DNA of 64,000 nt. Source: Bacteroidales bacterium. Its GTDB lineage: Bacteria; Bacteroidota; Bacteroidia; Bacteroidales; WCHB1-69. The stretch spans positions 186,001 through 250,000 of the forward strand of contig JAFSOZ010000003.1 of NCBI GenBank assembly GCA_017443175.1, given 5' to 3'. Positions 48,657 through 56,542 of the stretch are shown here, in pieces (position 1 is the stretch's first letter; every line of letters starts with the position of its first letter). The notes beneath the pieces were generated by a model. That model had not been told where the DNA came from. It ran no database searches and saw nothing but the letters and a program-made list of their open reading frames with translations. The translations under genes were made by a program, and so were the position numbers.

Positions 48657-51080
48657 TTAAATTTTTTCCACTCTTCGCTTCATATACGGCCATTTCATCA
48701 GCCAGCGGAACAACAACGGCTGCAACGTGTAGGTAATCAGGATGGTGGAGATCATGCCAATCAACGCACACTCGCTGATGGAGACGATGGTCGGATGCTT
48801 GGCGAACAACATGGCTCCCATCACGACAATCAACACCAAAGCAGAAAAGAAAATGGCCACTTTATGGTACTCCAACAGATGACTCTCCTCCTGACGTTGC
48901 CGCTCAATGAGCCCTTTCATGACGAAAATGCTATAATCCACACCGATACCGAAGATAAAGGTGGAAATCACAATGTTGATCATATTGAACGACAGCCCGA
49001 GAATAGCCATCCAGCCTTGCACTACATACCAACTCAGGAACATCGGCATGAAGGCGAGGAGCGAGATGAAAATGTCCCGGAAGGAGATGAGCAATACCAA
49101 AAACACAAAGATTGACGAGATGACCAACGCCATATTGAAATCTTTGTGAATCAGGGAGATCATGCCACCCGTGTAGTACAAGGGGTCCACCACCACGGCG
49201 TGCGGTTTCGCGGCAACAAGGTCGTCAACCTCTTTCATTTTATCCTTGGAAAACTTCGGGGCGTTGAAAATCAGGAATTTACCATCTGTTTCTTCGATAA
49301 AGTTGCAGAGCAAGCCATCGGGGACAATGCCCGACTCGTATAGGTTGCCAGGTTCGTATTCGGCCTCAATCATGGCCTGGAACGGCACAAAGATGTCAGG
49401 GGAGAGGCCGTTTTTCGAAGCGGCGGACTTCACGGCAGCCATCGCCTGAGAGACCTTTTCGGGAGTCCAATAACGCTGCCAGGCGGCAATGCGGCGTTCC
49501 TGTTCCGCTTGCGATTGGAACAGCAGCGACGCCACCGGTGTGTAGGAGAAAATGTCTCCAGTCCCGCGCAACGAATCCAATGTGGTGGCAAGCACCATGT
49601 TGGCATCCAAAGCTTCGTCCAAATCAGCAGCGGTGACCGCATAATACCGCTGCATACCGCCTTGGTCGTTCTTCTCCTCATACAGATCCCTGGACTTCTG
49701 GAAAGCCTCGCTCTCATAACCGATATGTTTCAGGTCATTGTCGAACTGCACCTTGCCCGAAAAGATGAATCCAATCAGGATAACGATGCATAATACTGTG
49801 ATAATAATAGAGTTACGATCGTACGGATAATTATTGATCTTGTCAATTAATTTAAACGCTTTTTTGCTGTGTTTGGCATCTTTCACATTCAGGAAATGGG
49901 GCAGGAAAATTAATGCGAAAAAGGTGCTTCCAAGTAGTGCAAAGGTGGCGAACAGCCCGAAATCCTTCAATAGTTCGCTTTCGGTGAACATCAGACCGAG
50001 GAAGGCGCCGACAGTGGTAAGACAGCCGAGGCAGACGGGAACGGCCTCATCCTTCAGCATCTGCTCCACATCACCCACAAACCGCTGATGTACAATTATA
50101 TGCAAACAATAACTGAGTGCAACGCCCAAAATTACGGCACCCACACCCAAGGCCATCAATGACATGCCCCCCTTGATCCAATACATGCAGGCCAACGCGA
50201 AGATTGTACCGTAAACAATCGGTAGCACATTCTGCCATATAATATTGTAGCTCTTGAAACTGATGCATAAATAGAGGAGAATCAGCACTAAAGAGATACC
50301 GATTGTAATGGCAATGTCGCGTTTCATGGTGCTGGCGTTGCCGACCGCCTCCACCGCGCCGCCATGCATGAGCACCTCCACATCCGGGTGCGCCTGATGA
50401 AATTGATCTATGCACTGGTTGAGATGGCTGACGAGCTTATGGCTGGCTTGTGAATCAAATGTTTGGAAATCAGGGGAGATGAAGATCAGTGCCACGGTGC
50501 TGTCGGGGCTGAAAAGATGTCCGTCAATAAGGGCAAAGCCCATGCCGCCGGAGATGTCGGACATCAGGCACTCGCGCAGCCCCAACGGGTCGGTAGAGAC
50601 CAAATCCGAAGCCATGCCGGTCTCGTCGTTCATGATCAGCTCATAATTGCGGGCCATGGTTTCGTCAGCGTGAGCGATGGCGGAATCGAAGCGGGCGTAC
50701 AGGGTCGTGTCCACGAACGACGGCACATGCATCATGGCATAATCGAGCGCGTTGAGGGCCATATCGGGCTCCAGACGGTAGAGCGTGTTGGCAATGCCCT
50801 CGTCGTTGGTGAGGATGGAGTCCATCAGCTCATCGACATAGCCGACCAACACCTCGGGTTCCGCCCCAGTCACTTGCATGAAGAGTTTGTCTTTGACCTT
50901 GATGTTGCCAAAGAGCAGCCCGCTTTCCGACTTCTCGGATTTCGGCAAAAGTTTCATCAAATCCTCTTCAAAATGCGCCTTTGCCGCAAAAAAGGCAAAA
51001 ACGACACTGCTTAAAACCAAAAGTATATATAGAAGGAACTTATGCTGTGTGAAGAAGCGGTAAATTCTTACAAAAACCAT
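48657..51080 (-). CDS. RND/MMPL-family lipid exporter
   Basis: An 807-residue protein with two similar halves. Each has one transmembrane helix, a large periplasmic domain (about 30-230 and 425-600) and a cluster of five to six helices (GAVILGVALSYCLHIIVH; GVDYSIFVMKGL with the conserved GxDY motif). This is the MMPL/SSD topology of hydrophobe exporters such as those for mycolates and hopanoids. It is transcribed with the LolA-like gene and diverges from serine palmitoyltransferase, so sphingolipid is a plausible cargo. Confidence 0.88.
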   Translation of the reverse strand: MVFVRIYRFFTQHKFLLYILLVLSSVVFAFFAAKAHFEEDLMKLLPKSEKSESGLLFGNIKVKDKLFMQVTGAEPEVLVGYVDELMDSILTNDEGIANTLYRLEPDMALNALDYAMMHVPSFVDTTLYARFDSAIAHADETMARNYELIMNDETGMASDLVSTDPLGLRECLMSDISGGMGFALIDGHLFSPDSTVALIFISPDFQTFDSQASHKLVSHLNQCIDQFHQAHPDVEVLMHGGAVEAVGNASTMKRDIAITIGISLVLILLYLCISFKSYNIIWQNVLPIVYGTIFALACMYWIKGGMSLMALGVGAVILGVALSYCLHIIVHQRFVGDVEQMLKDEAVPVCLGCLTTVGAFLGLMFTESELLKDFGLFATFALLGSTFFALIFLPHFLNVKDAKHSKKAFKLIDKINNYPYDRNSIIITVLCIVILIGFIFSGKVQFDNDLKHIGYESEAFQKSRDLYEEKNDQGGMQRYYAVTAADLDEALDANMVLATTLDSLRGTGDIFSYTPVASLLFQSQAEQERRIAAWQRYWTPEKVSQAMAAVKSAASKNGLSPDIFVPFQAMIEAEYEPGNLYESGIVPDGLLCNFIEETDGKFLIFNAPKFSKDKMKEVDDLVAAKPHAVVVDPLYYTGGMISLIHKDFNMALVISSIFVFLVLLISFRDIFISLLAFMPMFLSWYVVQGWMAILGLSFNMINIVISTFIFGIGVDYSIFVMKGLIERQRQEESHLLEYHKVAIFFSALVLIVVMGAMLFAKHPTIVSISECALIGMISTILITYTLQPLLFRWLMKWPYMKRRVEKI

Positions 51081-51133
51081 ATCAAATCTTTATCAAAAAT
51101 AGTATCAAATAATGCCTGCCATTTTAGCGGCGG

Positions 51134-51141
51134 CAAAAATA
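51134..51141 (-). promoter_or_regulatory. -7 box for the exporter-LolA unit
   Basis: Minus strand TATTTTTGCCGCC, 53 bases upstream of the exporter start. Only 13 bp separate it from the spt -7 box on the other strand. Confidence 0.55.
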
Positions 51142-51154
51142 CTCAAATTTTATG

Positions 51155-51162
51155 TATCTTTG
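51155..51162 (+). promoter_or_regulatory. -7 box for the spt-SDR unit
   Basis: TATCTTTGCAGC. The predicted leader is about 140 bases, longer than most here, and holds a possible 18-codon peptide gene. Confidence 0.6.
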
Positions 51163-51228
51163 CAGCTCATTAAAATGATTGATTAGATGCATTTTATAAA
51201 TATTAAAGAAACTTAAAATCAAAAAGAT

Positions 51229-51285
51229 ATGAAAATCATCATTCCGATTTTGCTTTTTTTGATTATTCATAATTTGTTGGTTTAG
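51229..51285 (+). CDS. Possible 18-residue hydrophobic leader peptide
   Basis: ATG at 51229 opens a short frame of almost only Ile, Leu, Phe and Val with one Pro (starts MKIIIPILLFL) and stops at 51285, 23 bases before the spt start codon. An A-rich leader (AATCAAAAAG) precedes it, as for real starts in this genome. It could be a membrane microprotein, a regulatory uORF, or chance in AT-rich DNA. Confidence 0.3.
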   Translation: MKIIIPILLFLIIHNLLV

Positions 51286-51308
51286 GTTGCAAAAAAATAT
51301 TACTAAAC

Positions 51309-52499
51309 ATGAGAAATCATCTTTTACAAAAGAAATGCGCACAATACAGGGCTCCACAAATTGCAAAAGCCAAGGGAATCTATCCATACTATAAGGCTAT
51401 TGAGTCAGAACAGAGTACAGTAGTGAAAATTGGCGGCAAGAACGTGCTCATGTTCAGTTCAAACAGCTATTTAGGTCTTTCCAATGACCCGCGGCTGAAA
51501 GAGGCTGCCAAAGCTGCTATTGACAAATACGGAACGAGTTGCTCCGGATCACGTTTTCTCAATGGGACACTCGATATCCACGAAGAGTTGGAAAACAAAC
51601 TCGCCCAATTGGTGGGCAAGGAAGGAGCACTGTGCTTCAGTACAGGTTTTCAGGTCAATCTCGGCGTGGTTTCCGCACTGTGCGGCCGCAGCGATTACCT
51701 ACTGCTCGACAAGCTTAATCACGCCTCCATCATTGAAGGAAGCCGGTTGGCATTCGGCAAGTCGCTGAAATACGCCCACAACGACATGGAGAGTTTGGAG
51801 AAGCTTTTACAGCAATGCGAACCCGAATCTGTCAAGCTGATTGTAACCGACGGTGTCTTCTCCATGGAAGGCGACATCGTTCCGCTGCCCGAAATGGTGG
51901 CGCTGGCGGAGAAATACGATGCGGAGATCATGCTTGACGATGCCCACTCCATAGGTATCTTGGGACATCAGGGCAGGGGCACTGCCGACCATTTCGGTCT
52001 GACCGACAAGGTGGATCTCATCATGGGCACCTTCTCAAAGTCGTTCGGTTCGTTGGGCGGCTTCATCGCTTCCGATGCTGACACCATCAATTACCTGAAA
52101 CACAATGCCCGCTCGCTGATTTTCAGCGCCAGCATGCCACCGTCCAACGTGGCTGCGGTCAGTAAAGCTATCGACATCATGCTCAGTGAGCCGGAGCGTA
52201 TCCAGCACCTGTGGGACATAAGCAACTACGCCCGCAATCAGTTCAAGGAGCGCGGCTTCGACACAGGCCGCAGCGAAACGCCTATCATTCCGCTGTTTGT
52301 CCGGAATTCGGAGAAAGCCTTCTGGCTCTGCTCCCGCCTGTTGGAGGACGGCGTCTTTGTCACCCCGGTCATTGCCCCTGCGGTACCCGAAAGTGACGTG
52401 CTGATCCGCTTCGCCCTGATGGCCACGCACACCTACGAGCAAGTGGATGAGGCCGTTGACAAAATCACAAAAGCGTTTAAGGACGCGGGAATCCTATAG
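51309..52499 (+). CDS. spt: Serine palmitoyltransferase
   Basis: A 396-residue alpha-oxoamine synthase. PLP stacking histidine H138 (KLNHAS), phosphate/aldehyde contacts D210-D-A-H213, and Schiff-base lysine K244 in GTFSKSFGS. The N-terminal IYPYYKAIES and the SRFLNGTLDIHEEL pattern match the Bacteroides SPT rather than BioF or KBL. It joins L-serine and palmitoyl thioester to 3-ketosphinganine, the first step of sphingolipid synthesis. An SDR gene follows after 2 bases, and ACP, acyl ligase and GNAT genes converge from the other side. Confidence 0.9.
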   Translation: MRNHLLQKKCAQYRAPQIAKAKGIYPYYKAIESEQSTVVKIGGKNVLMFSSNSYLGLSNDPRLKEAAKAAIDKYGTSCSGSRFLNGTLDIHEELENKLAQLVGKEGALCFSTGFQVNLGVVSALCGRSDYLLLDKLNHASIIEGSRLAFGKSLKYAHNDMESLEKLLQQCEPESVKLIVTDGVFSMEGDIVPLPEMVALAEKYDAEIMLDDAHSIGILGHQGRGTADHFGLTDKVDLIMGTFSKSFGSLGGFIASDADTINYLKHNARSLIFSASMPPSNVAAVSKAIDIMLSEPERIQHLWDISNYARNQFKERGFDTGRSETPIIPLFVRNSEKAFWLCSRLLEDGVFVTPVIAPAVPESDVLIRFALMATHTYEQVDEAVDKITKAFKDAGIL

Positions 52500-52501
52500 T
52501 C

Positions 52502-53296
52502 ATGGTTATTCTGATTACTGGTGTTTCGTCGGGTTTCGGTTTGGAAACCGCCCGTCTGCTGGCACAGGAAGGTCATACCGTTTATGGCACTGTGCGCCGT
52601 GAGGTGGAAGCGCTCCCCGGTGTGCATTATCTGAAAGTGGATGTCCGCGACCGCGAAGCGGTGAAAAACACCGTACAACAAGTGGTTGACAAGGAAGGTC
52701 GCATTGATGTGCTGGTCAACAACGCCGGCATGGGCATCGGCGGACCGGTGGAATTTGCCACCGAGGAGGAAATTCGGGAACAGATGGACGCCAACTTCAT
52801 GGGGTTGGTACATTTTGTGACTGCCGTGCTGCCCTTCATGCGCAAGCAAGGTTCCGGCAAAATCATCGCAATGAGCTCCATCGGTGGCGTGATGGGACTA
52901 CCCTTCCAAGGCTTCTACTCCGCCAGCAAATTTGCCATCGAAGGCTACTGCGAAGCACTTCGCTTGGAAATTCAACAATTTGGCATCCAGGTTGTTGTAG
53001 TTCGTCCAGGCGATTTTTCCACGGGTTTTACCGCCAGTCGAAAAAAGACACCCAACACGGAAGCGATGCAGGTTTACCAAACCTACGCCGAGTCGATGAA
53101 TAAGGTGGAACACGACGAAACCGGCGGGTTGAAGCCACAAGTGTTAGCCCGCAAAATCAGCCAAATCATCCGTAAAGAGAGACCTCGCCACGGTTATGTG
53201 GTGGCCTCGTTCGAGCAACGCCTGTCAGTGCTCATGAAACGCATCCTGCCCGCCCGCTGGTTCGCGAAAATCCTCGGCAGTTATTACAAATTATAA
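52502..53296 (+). CDS. Short-chain dehydrogenase, candidate ketosphinganine/ceramide reductase
   Basis: A 264-residue classical SDR. Cofactor motif TGVSSGFG (residues 6-13), NNAG (73-76) and catalytic S126, Y139 and K143 (YSASK). It starts 2 bases after spt and is certainly co-transcribed. In bacteria the 3-keto group of ketosphinganine or ketoceramide must be reduced, and this is the only reductase in the locus. The known bacterial ceramide reductase belongs to the extended SDR type, so a KDSR-like activity on free ketosphinganine is an alternative. Confidence 0.8.
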   Translation: MVILITGVSSGFGLETARLLAQEGHTVYGTVRREVEALPGVHYLKVDVRDREAVKNTVQQVVDKEGRIDVLVNNAGMGIGGPVEFATEEEIREQMDANFMGLVHFVTAVLPFMRKQGSGKIIAMSSIGGVMGLPFQGFYSASKFAIEGYCEALRLEIQQFGIQVVVVRPGDFSTGFTASRKKTPNTEAMQVYQTYAESMNKVEHDETGGLKPQVLARKISQIIRKERPRHGYVVASFEQRLSVLMKRILPARWFAKILGSYYKL

Positions 53297-53331
53297 CGTG
53301 TAGAGACGTGCCATGGCGCGTTTCTACACGT
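53296..53331. repeat. 36-bp GTAGAGACG palindrome
   Basis: A near-perfect inverted repeat centred on GCCATGGC, with arms ACGTGTAGA...TCTACACGT. It lies between the convergent SDR and GNAT genes and includes the GNAT stop codon, so it may also act as a terminator. A related palindrome sharing GTAGAGACG is at 59248-59272. Confidence 0.8.
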
Positions 53332-54439
53332 GACGTTTATATGCCCTTCTGCGCATGAACGGAGTGGTTTTATATTCCCCGAACAGCGATTGCACTTTAT
53401 AGTTCTCCTCTAATTGCGGGTTCATGATAATGGTGTCAATGCCCCGTTTGATACAGTTTTCGTGTAGATACTTGAATAGCAAAACAGGTATTCCACGTTG
53501 CTGATACTCAGGCATTACGCCCATAATAAGCGCCTCCAAAGTATCGTTTTTCTTCAGCGCCTTCATGATGCGGATGAAACCGAAGGGAAACAACCGTCCG
53601 TTGGACTTCTTCACCGCTTTGGAGAGCGACGGCACGCAGAACAGGAAGCCGATCGGCTTGTCTTGGCCGTTGACGGCTACTGCCACGAAGTCCTTGTCCA
53701 AGATAGGCACGTATGTCTTCAAATAGGCGTCTATCTGTTTGTCGGTCAGAGGTGAAAAACCGTGCAGCGGAGCAAAAGCCTCGTTATACATGTGGAAAAT
53801 TTCCATGCCGTAGCGCTTGCACATGTCGTTCATGCTTTTGGGGATGACCACATGCACATTGGATCTCTCTTCAATCAGGTGAGCGAATTGGAACATGGAC
53901 GGCAGTTCGGGGGGCACCTCCAACGTCCGTTGGGTCCAGTCAACCTCCTTCGTAAAGCCGAGTTTTTCCAACATAGGCCCATAATAGGGGTAGTTGTAAA
54001 GGCAGGTAAAGGGACTCAAATGTTCGAAACCCTCCACCAACAGGCCTTCTTTGTCCATGTCAGTGAAGCCCCACGGACCTCTCATCGAGGTGCGTCCGCG
54101 CTGTTTTCCCCATTCGGCGACAGTGTCAATCAGGGACTTGAGCACCTCCTCGTCCTCGATGAAGTCGAGCCAGCCGAAACGGACGAGTTTCTGTTCGTCG
54201 TCGGCCTTGTGGTTGATGATGGCGGCCACGCGTCCTACAACCTCATCGCCGCGAAAGGCTAAAAAACAGTCTGCTTCGCAAAAGTCGTATGCGCCGTTTT
54301 TTTGAGGATTGAAAGTGTCATATTCGTCGCCTTCCAACGCCGGCACCCAATTATCGCAGTTTTTATAAAGATGAAGGGGAAAAGTCACAAACTGCTTCAG
54401 CTGCTTGTGACTTTCCACCTTTACGATTCTAATATTCAT
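53324..54439 (-). CDS. GNAT-fold acyltransferase, candidate bacterial ceramide synthase
   Basis: A 371-residue protein from Met at 54439 (MNIRIVKVESHKQL). A C-terminal GNAT domain has the CoA/pantetheine loop PEYQQRGIPVLL, and an extended N-terminal half reads DFCEADCFLAFRGDEVVGRVAA and GPWGFTDMDKEGLLVEGFE. In Caulobacter the bacterial ceramide synthase is a GNAT-family protein encoded with spt, an ACP and an acyl-ACP synthetase. The same partners lie here, so N-acylation of (keto)sphinganine is the best inference. Homologues are usually annotated as hypothetical. Confidence 0.72.
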   Translation of the reverse strand: MNIRIVKVESHKQLKQFVTFPLHLYKNCDNWVPALEGDEYDTFNPQKNGAYDFCEADCFLAFRGDEVVGRVAAIINHKADDEQKLVRFGWLDFIEDEEVLKSLIDTVAEWGKQRGRTSMRGPWGFTDMDKEGLLVEGFEHLSPFTCLYNYPYYGPMLEKLGFTKEVDWTQRTLEVPPELPSMFQFAHLIEERSNVHVVIPKSMNDMCKRYGMEIFHMYNEAFAPLHGFSPLTDKQIDAYLKTYVPILDKDFVAVAVNGQDKPIGFLFCVPSLSKAVKKSNGRLFPFGFIRIMKALKKNDTLEALIMGVMPEYQQRGIPVLLFKYLHENCIKRGIDTIIMNPQLEENYKVQSLFGEYKTTPFMRRRAYKRHV

Positions 54440-54458
54440 AAACGTAAAATATTGAACG

Positions 54459-54701
54459 CTATTTTGTTGCGTGTGCACTCACGTAGTCAATCACTTCGCC
54501 CACCGTTTCAAACTTGGGCGTGCCTTCAAACTTGAAACCGAACTTGTTCTCAACGGCGAGGCTGAGGAGCAGGATGGTGAGGGAGTCGAGGCCGACATCA
54601 CGGACGAGCTGTGAATCTTCGGTCACAGCAGACAAGTCCATGGAGGGTTTAATCAGAATCAGAATCTCTTTTAATTCGTTAAGAATAGTTTCTCTTTCCA
54701 T
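54459..54701 (-). CDS. Acyl carrier protein of the sphingolipid locus
   Basis: An 80-residue four-helix ACP. The 4'-phosphopantetheine attachment site is S40 in DVGLDSLTI. It is not the fatty-acid-synthase ACP by context. It starts 3 bases after the acyl ligase stop and ends 19 bases before the GNAT start, so it probably carries the activated acyl chain between those two enzymes. Confidence 0.88.
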   Translation of the reverse strand: MERETILNELKEILILIKPSMDLSAVTEDSQLVRDVGLDSLTILLLSLAVENKFGFKFEGTPKFETVGEVIDYVSAHATK

Positions 54702-54704
54702 GTT

Positions 54705-56201
54705 TTATTGATTACGTGATACTTTCAGGGCACCTGTACGCTTGAAATCCTCCTTACGCACAGTAATTTTACTAACTTGATGTGTGCTGGGCAGCGTGGC
54801 GTTGACCTTGCCGACGAGCTCCTTGAAGTAAGCTTCCACTTCCTCCCATGGAGCGTTGCCGAAGTCGTCTATGCGCGGCAAGATTTCGATGGCAATCACT
54901 TGACGGCCATCCATTTCGTCTTCCTTGACAAGGCAGTCGCGAAGTTTGGGGTCTTTGTAGAAAGGCTCCTCGATACTTTCAGGGCTGATGTTTTCGCCGT
55001 TGGAGAGGATGATGAGGTTTTTGATGCGGCCCACGATGTACATAAAGCCGTCTTCGTCGAAACGGACAAGGTCTCCGGTTTTGACCCAGCCGTCGGGCGT
55101 GAGGGTCTCGGCGGTCTTTTCGGGTTCGCCGTAATAGCCGAGGAACACGTTGTCGCCGCGGAACCACAGTTCGCCGTCCACAACCTTGGCTTCCTGCTCC
55201 GGATAGAGCTTGCCTACGGAAGTGGGTCTGGTTTTCACGTCAATGTTGCCAGTGGTGAGGTTGGCACCTTCGGTCATGCCGTAACCGCCGAAGAGGTTGA
55301 TGCCCAGTTCGTCGAATTCAGCGATGAGTTTCGGGGGCACGTTGGCAGCGCCAGAGATGATGACCTTCAGCTCGCCACCGAGGAAGGGCTTGCCGTACAT
55401 CTTGATGAGACCCAGCAGGATTTCGCAGATGCCGGGCACGGCCACAATCATGGTGGGTCTGATGACAGGCAGTTTGCCGATGGTATCCTTGGTATTGCCT
55501 ACGGAATACCAAGAGGCACCTTTATAGAGGACGGACAAAGTGCTGTAAATCAAGCCAAATACGTGACTGAGCGGCAACACGCAAGCGTAGCGGTGACAAC
55601 CGAGCTGGTGTCCTGGGGCGTAAACGCCATTCAATGCACCGCGCATCAAGGCACGGTGAGGCAGGATAGCGCCTTTGGGAGCGCCCGTCGTGCCGCCCGT
55701 GAAGAATATGGCGGCGGGGTCGTTCTTATCGACTGTGGCGACCGGAGCGGTTTGGTCGGCGCAATCCGTGATGGCGATAACCTTACAAGGAGCACCATTC
55801 ACGGCTTCCATAAAAGATTTTCCAGCAGCCAGCACCTTGACAGCGAACTTCATGCAACAGCCCATAATAGCCTGTGCAGGCAACATTGCCGGCAGGTTGA
55901 TAGCGATGTAGCCCGCCGATGTGACGGCAAGAAACATCTCCACCGAATCGGTGGTGGAGTTATCCAAAATGGCCACTTTGTCGCCCTTTTGCAGCCCAAA
56001 GCTGTTGAGGAGGGCACGTTTGCGTGCCACGCGGTCGCAGACCTGGCGATAAGTATAGGTGTTCACCGTGTCGGAAAGACAGGGAAGGTCAGACCATTTC
56101 TGTTCGATCCAAGTTACAAATTCGGGGAGAGTGGGAATGTAATTCACCTGCGCGAGCTCCTCGGCAGGAAGCATAGATGGAAAATAGTTGTTCTCTTGCA
56201 T
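54705..56201 (-). CDS. AMP-forming acyl-activating enzyme (acyl-ACP synthetase candidate)
   Basis: A 498-residue ANL-superfamily protein from Met at 56201. The ATP loop TGGTTGAPKG is at residues 168-177, the YGMTEG motif in the middle, and the hinge GWVKTGDLVRFDEDGF leads to the C-terminal lid with catalytic lysine near the end. It activates a carboxylic acid as the adenylate and loads CoA or ACP. The ACP gene 3 bases downstream suggests ACP as acceptor, as in the Caulobacter ceramide pathway. Confidence 0.85.
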   Translation of the reverse strand: MQENNYFPSMLPAEELAQVNYIPTLPEFVTWIEQKWSDLPCLSDTVNTYTYRQVCDRVARKRALLNSFGLQKGDKVAILDNSTTDSVEMFLAVTSAGYIAINLPAMLPAQAIMGCCMKFAVKVLAAGKSFMEAVNGAPCKVIAITDCADQTAPVATVDKNDPAAIFFTGGTTGAPKGAILPHRALMRGALNGVYAPGHQLGCHRYACVLPLSHVFGLIYSTLSVLYKGASWYSVGNTKDTIGKLPVIRPTMIVAVPGICEILLGLIKMYGKPFLGGELKVIISGAANVPPKLIAEFDELGINLFGGYGMTEGANLTTGNIDVKTRPTSVGKLYPEQEAKVVDGELWFRGDNVFLGYYGEPEKTAETLTPDGWVKTGDLVRFDEDGFMYIVGRIKNLIILSNGENISPESIEEPFYKDPKLRDCLVKEDEMDGRQVIAIEILPRIDDFGNAPWEEVEAYFKELVGKVNATLPSTHQVSKITVRKEDFKRTGALKVSRNQ

Positions 56202-56232
56202 AGCTTTGATTCTATCATTTTTTTTCGGGGCG

Positions 56233-56240
56233 CAAAAATA
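56233..56240 (-). promoter_or_regulatory. -7 box for the ligase-ACP-GNAT operon
   Basis: Minus strand TATTTTTGCGCC, 31 bases upstream of the chosen ligase start, which supports that start over the longer one. Confidence 0.55.
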
Positions 56241-56315
56241 CATAAAATCTTAACATCTGTTAACATTTCCGGTTTATATTATCGTAGATACAGCCTTTAG
56301 TCTATCACAGGATGT

Positions 56316-56351
56316 AAAAAATCAGCAAACTACGCTTGTAATTTGCTGATT
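56316..56351 (-). terminator. Terminator after tRNA-Ser
   Basis: On the minus strand AATCAGCAAA pairs with TTTGCTGATT and a T-run follows. It lies 22 bases beyond the tRNA 3' end. Confidence 0.8.
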
Positions 56352-56373
56352 CTAAATAAATTTCAAACTTCTG

Positions 56374-56458
56374 CGGAGAGAGAGGGATTCGAACCCCCGG
56401 ACCCGTGAAGGTCAACGGTTTTCAAGACCGCCGCATTCGACCGCTCTGCCATCTCTCC
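56374..56458 (-). tRNA. tRNA-Ser (TGA)
   Basis: An 85-nt tRNA with a long variable arm. Acceptor GGAGAGA pairs with TCTCTCC, discriminator G, anticodon loop CTTGAAA gives TGA. Its own -7 box and terminator flank it. Confidence 0.95.
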
Positions 56459-56469
56459 AGAACAGGGCG

Positions 56470-56477
56470 CAAAAATA
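56470..56477 (-). promoter_or_regulatory. -7 box for tRNA-Ser (TGA)
   Basis: Minus strand TATTTTTGCGCC, 11 bases upstream of the tRNA 5' end. Confidence 0.6.
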
Positions 56478-56542
56478 CTATTTTTTCCTTTTCAGTCCTT
56501 TCTACGCCGACAAGTTTTTGTAAACAATTGTTTTATAAGTAT

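Noticed and set aside
48114..51080. Flexirubin/aryl-polyene cluster suggested by the LolA-MMPL pair
   Set aside because: No ketosynthase, dehydratase or ammonia-lyase genes accompany the pair; the neighbours are sphingolipid genes.
54777..56300. 507-codon open frame antisense to the acyl-activating enzyme
   Set aside because: The minus-strand protein has clear ANL motifs across the same span; this frame has none.
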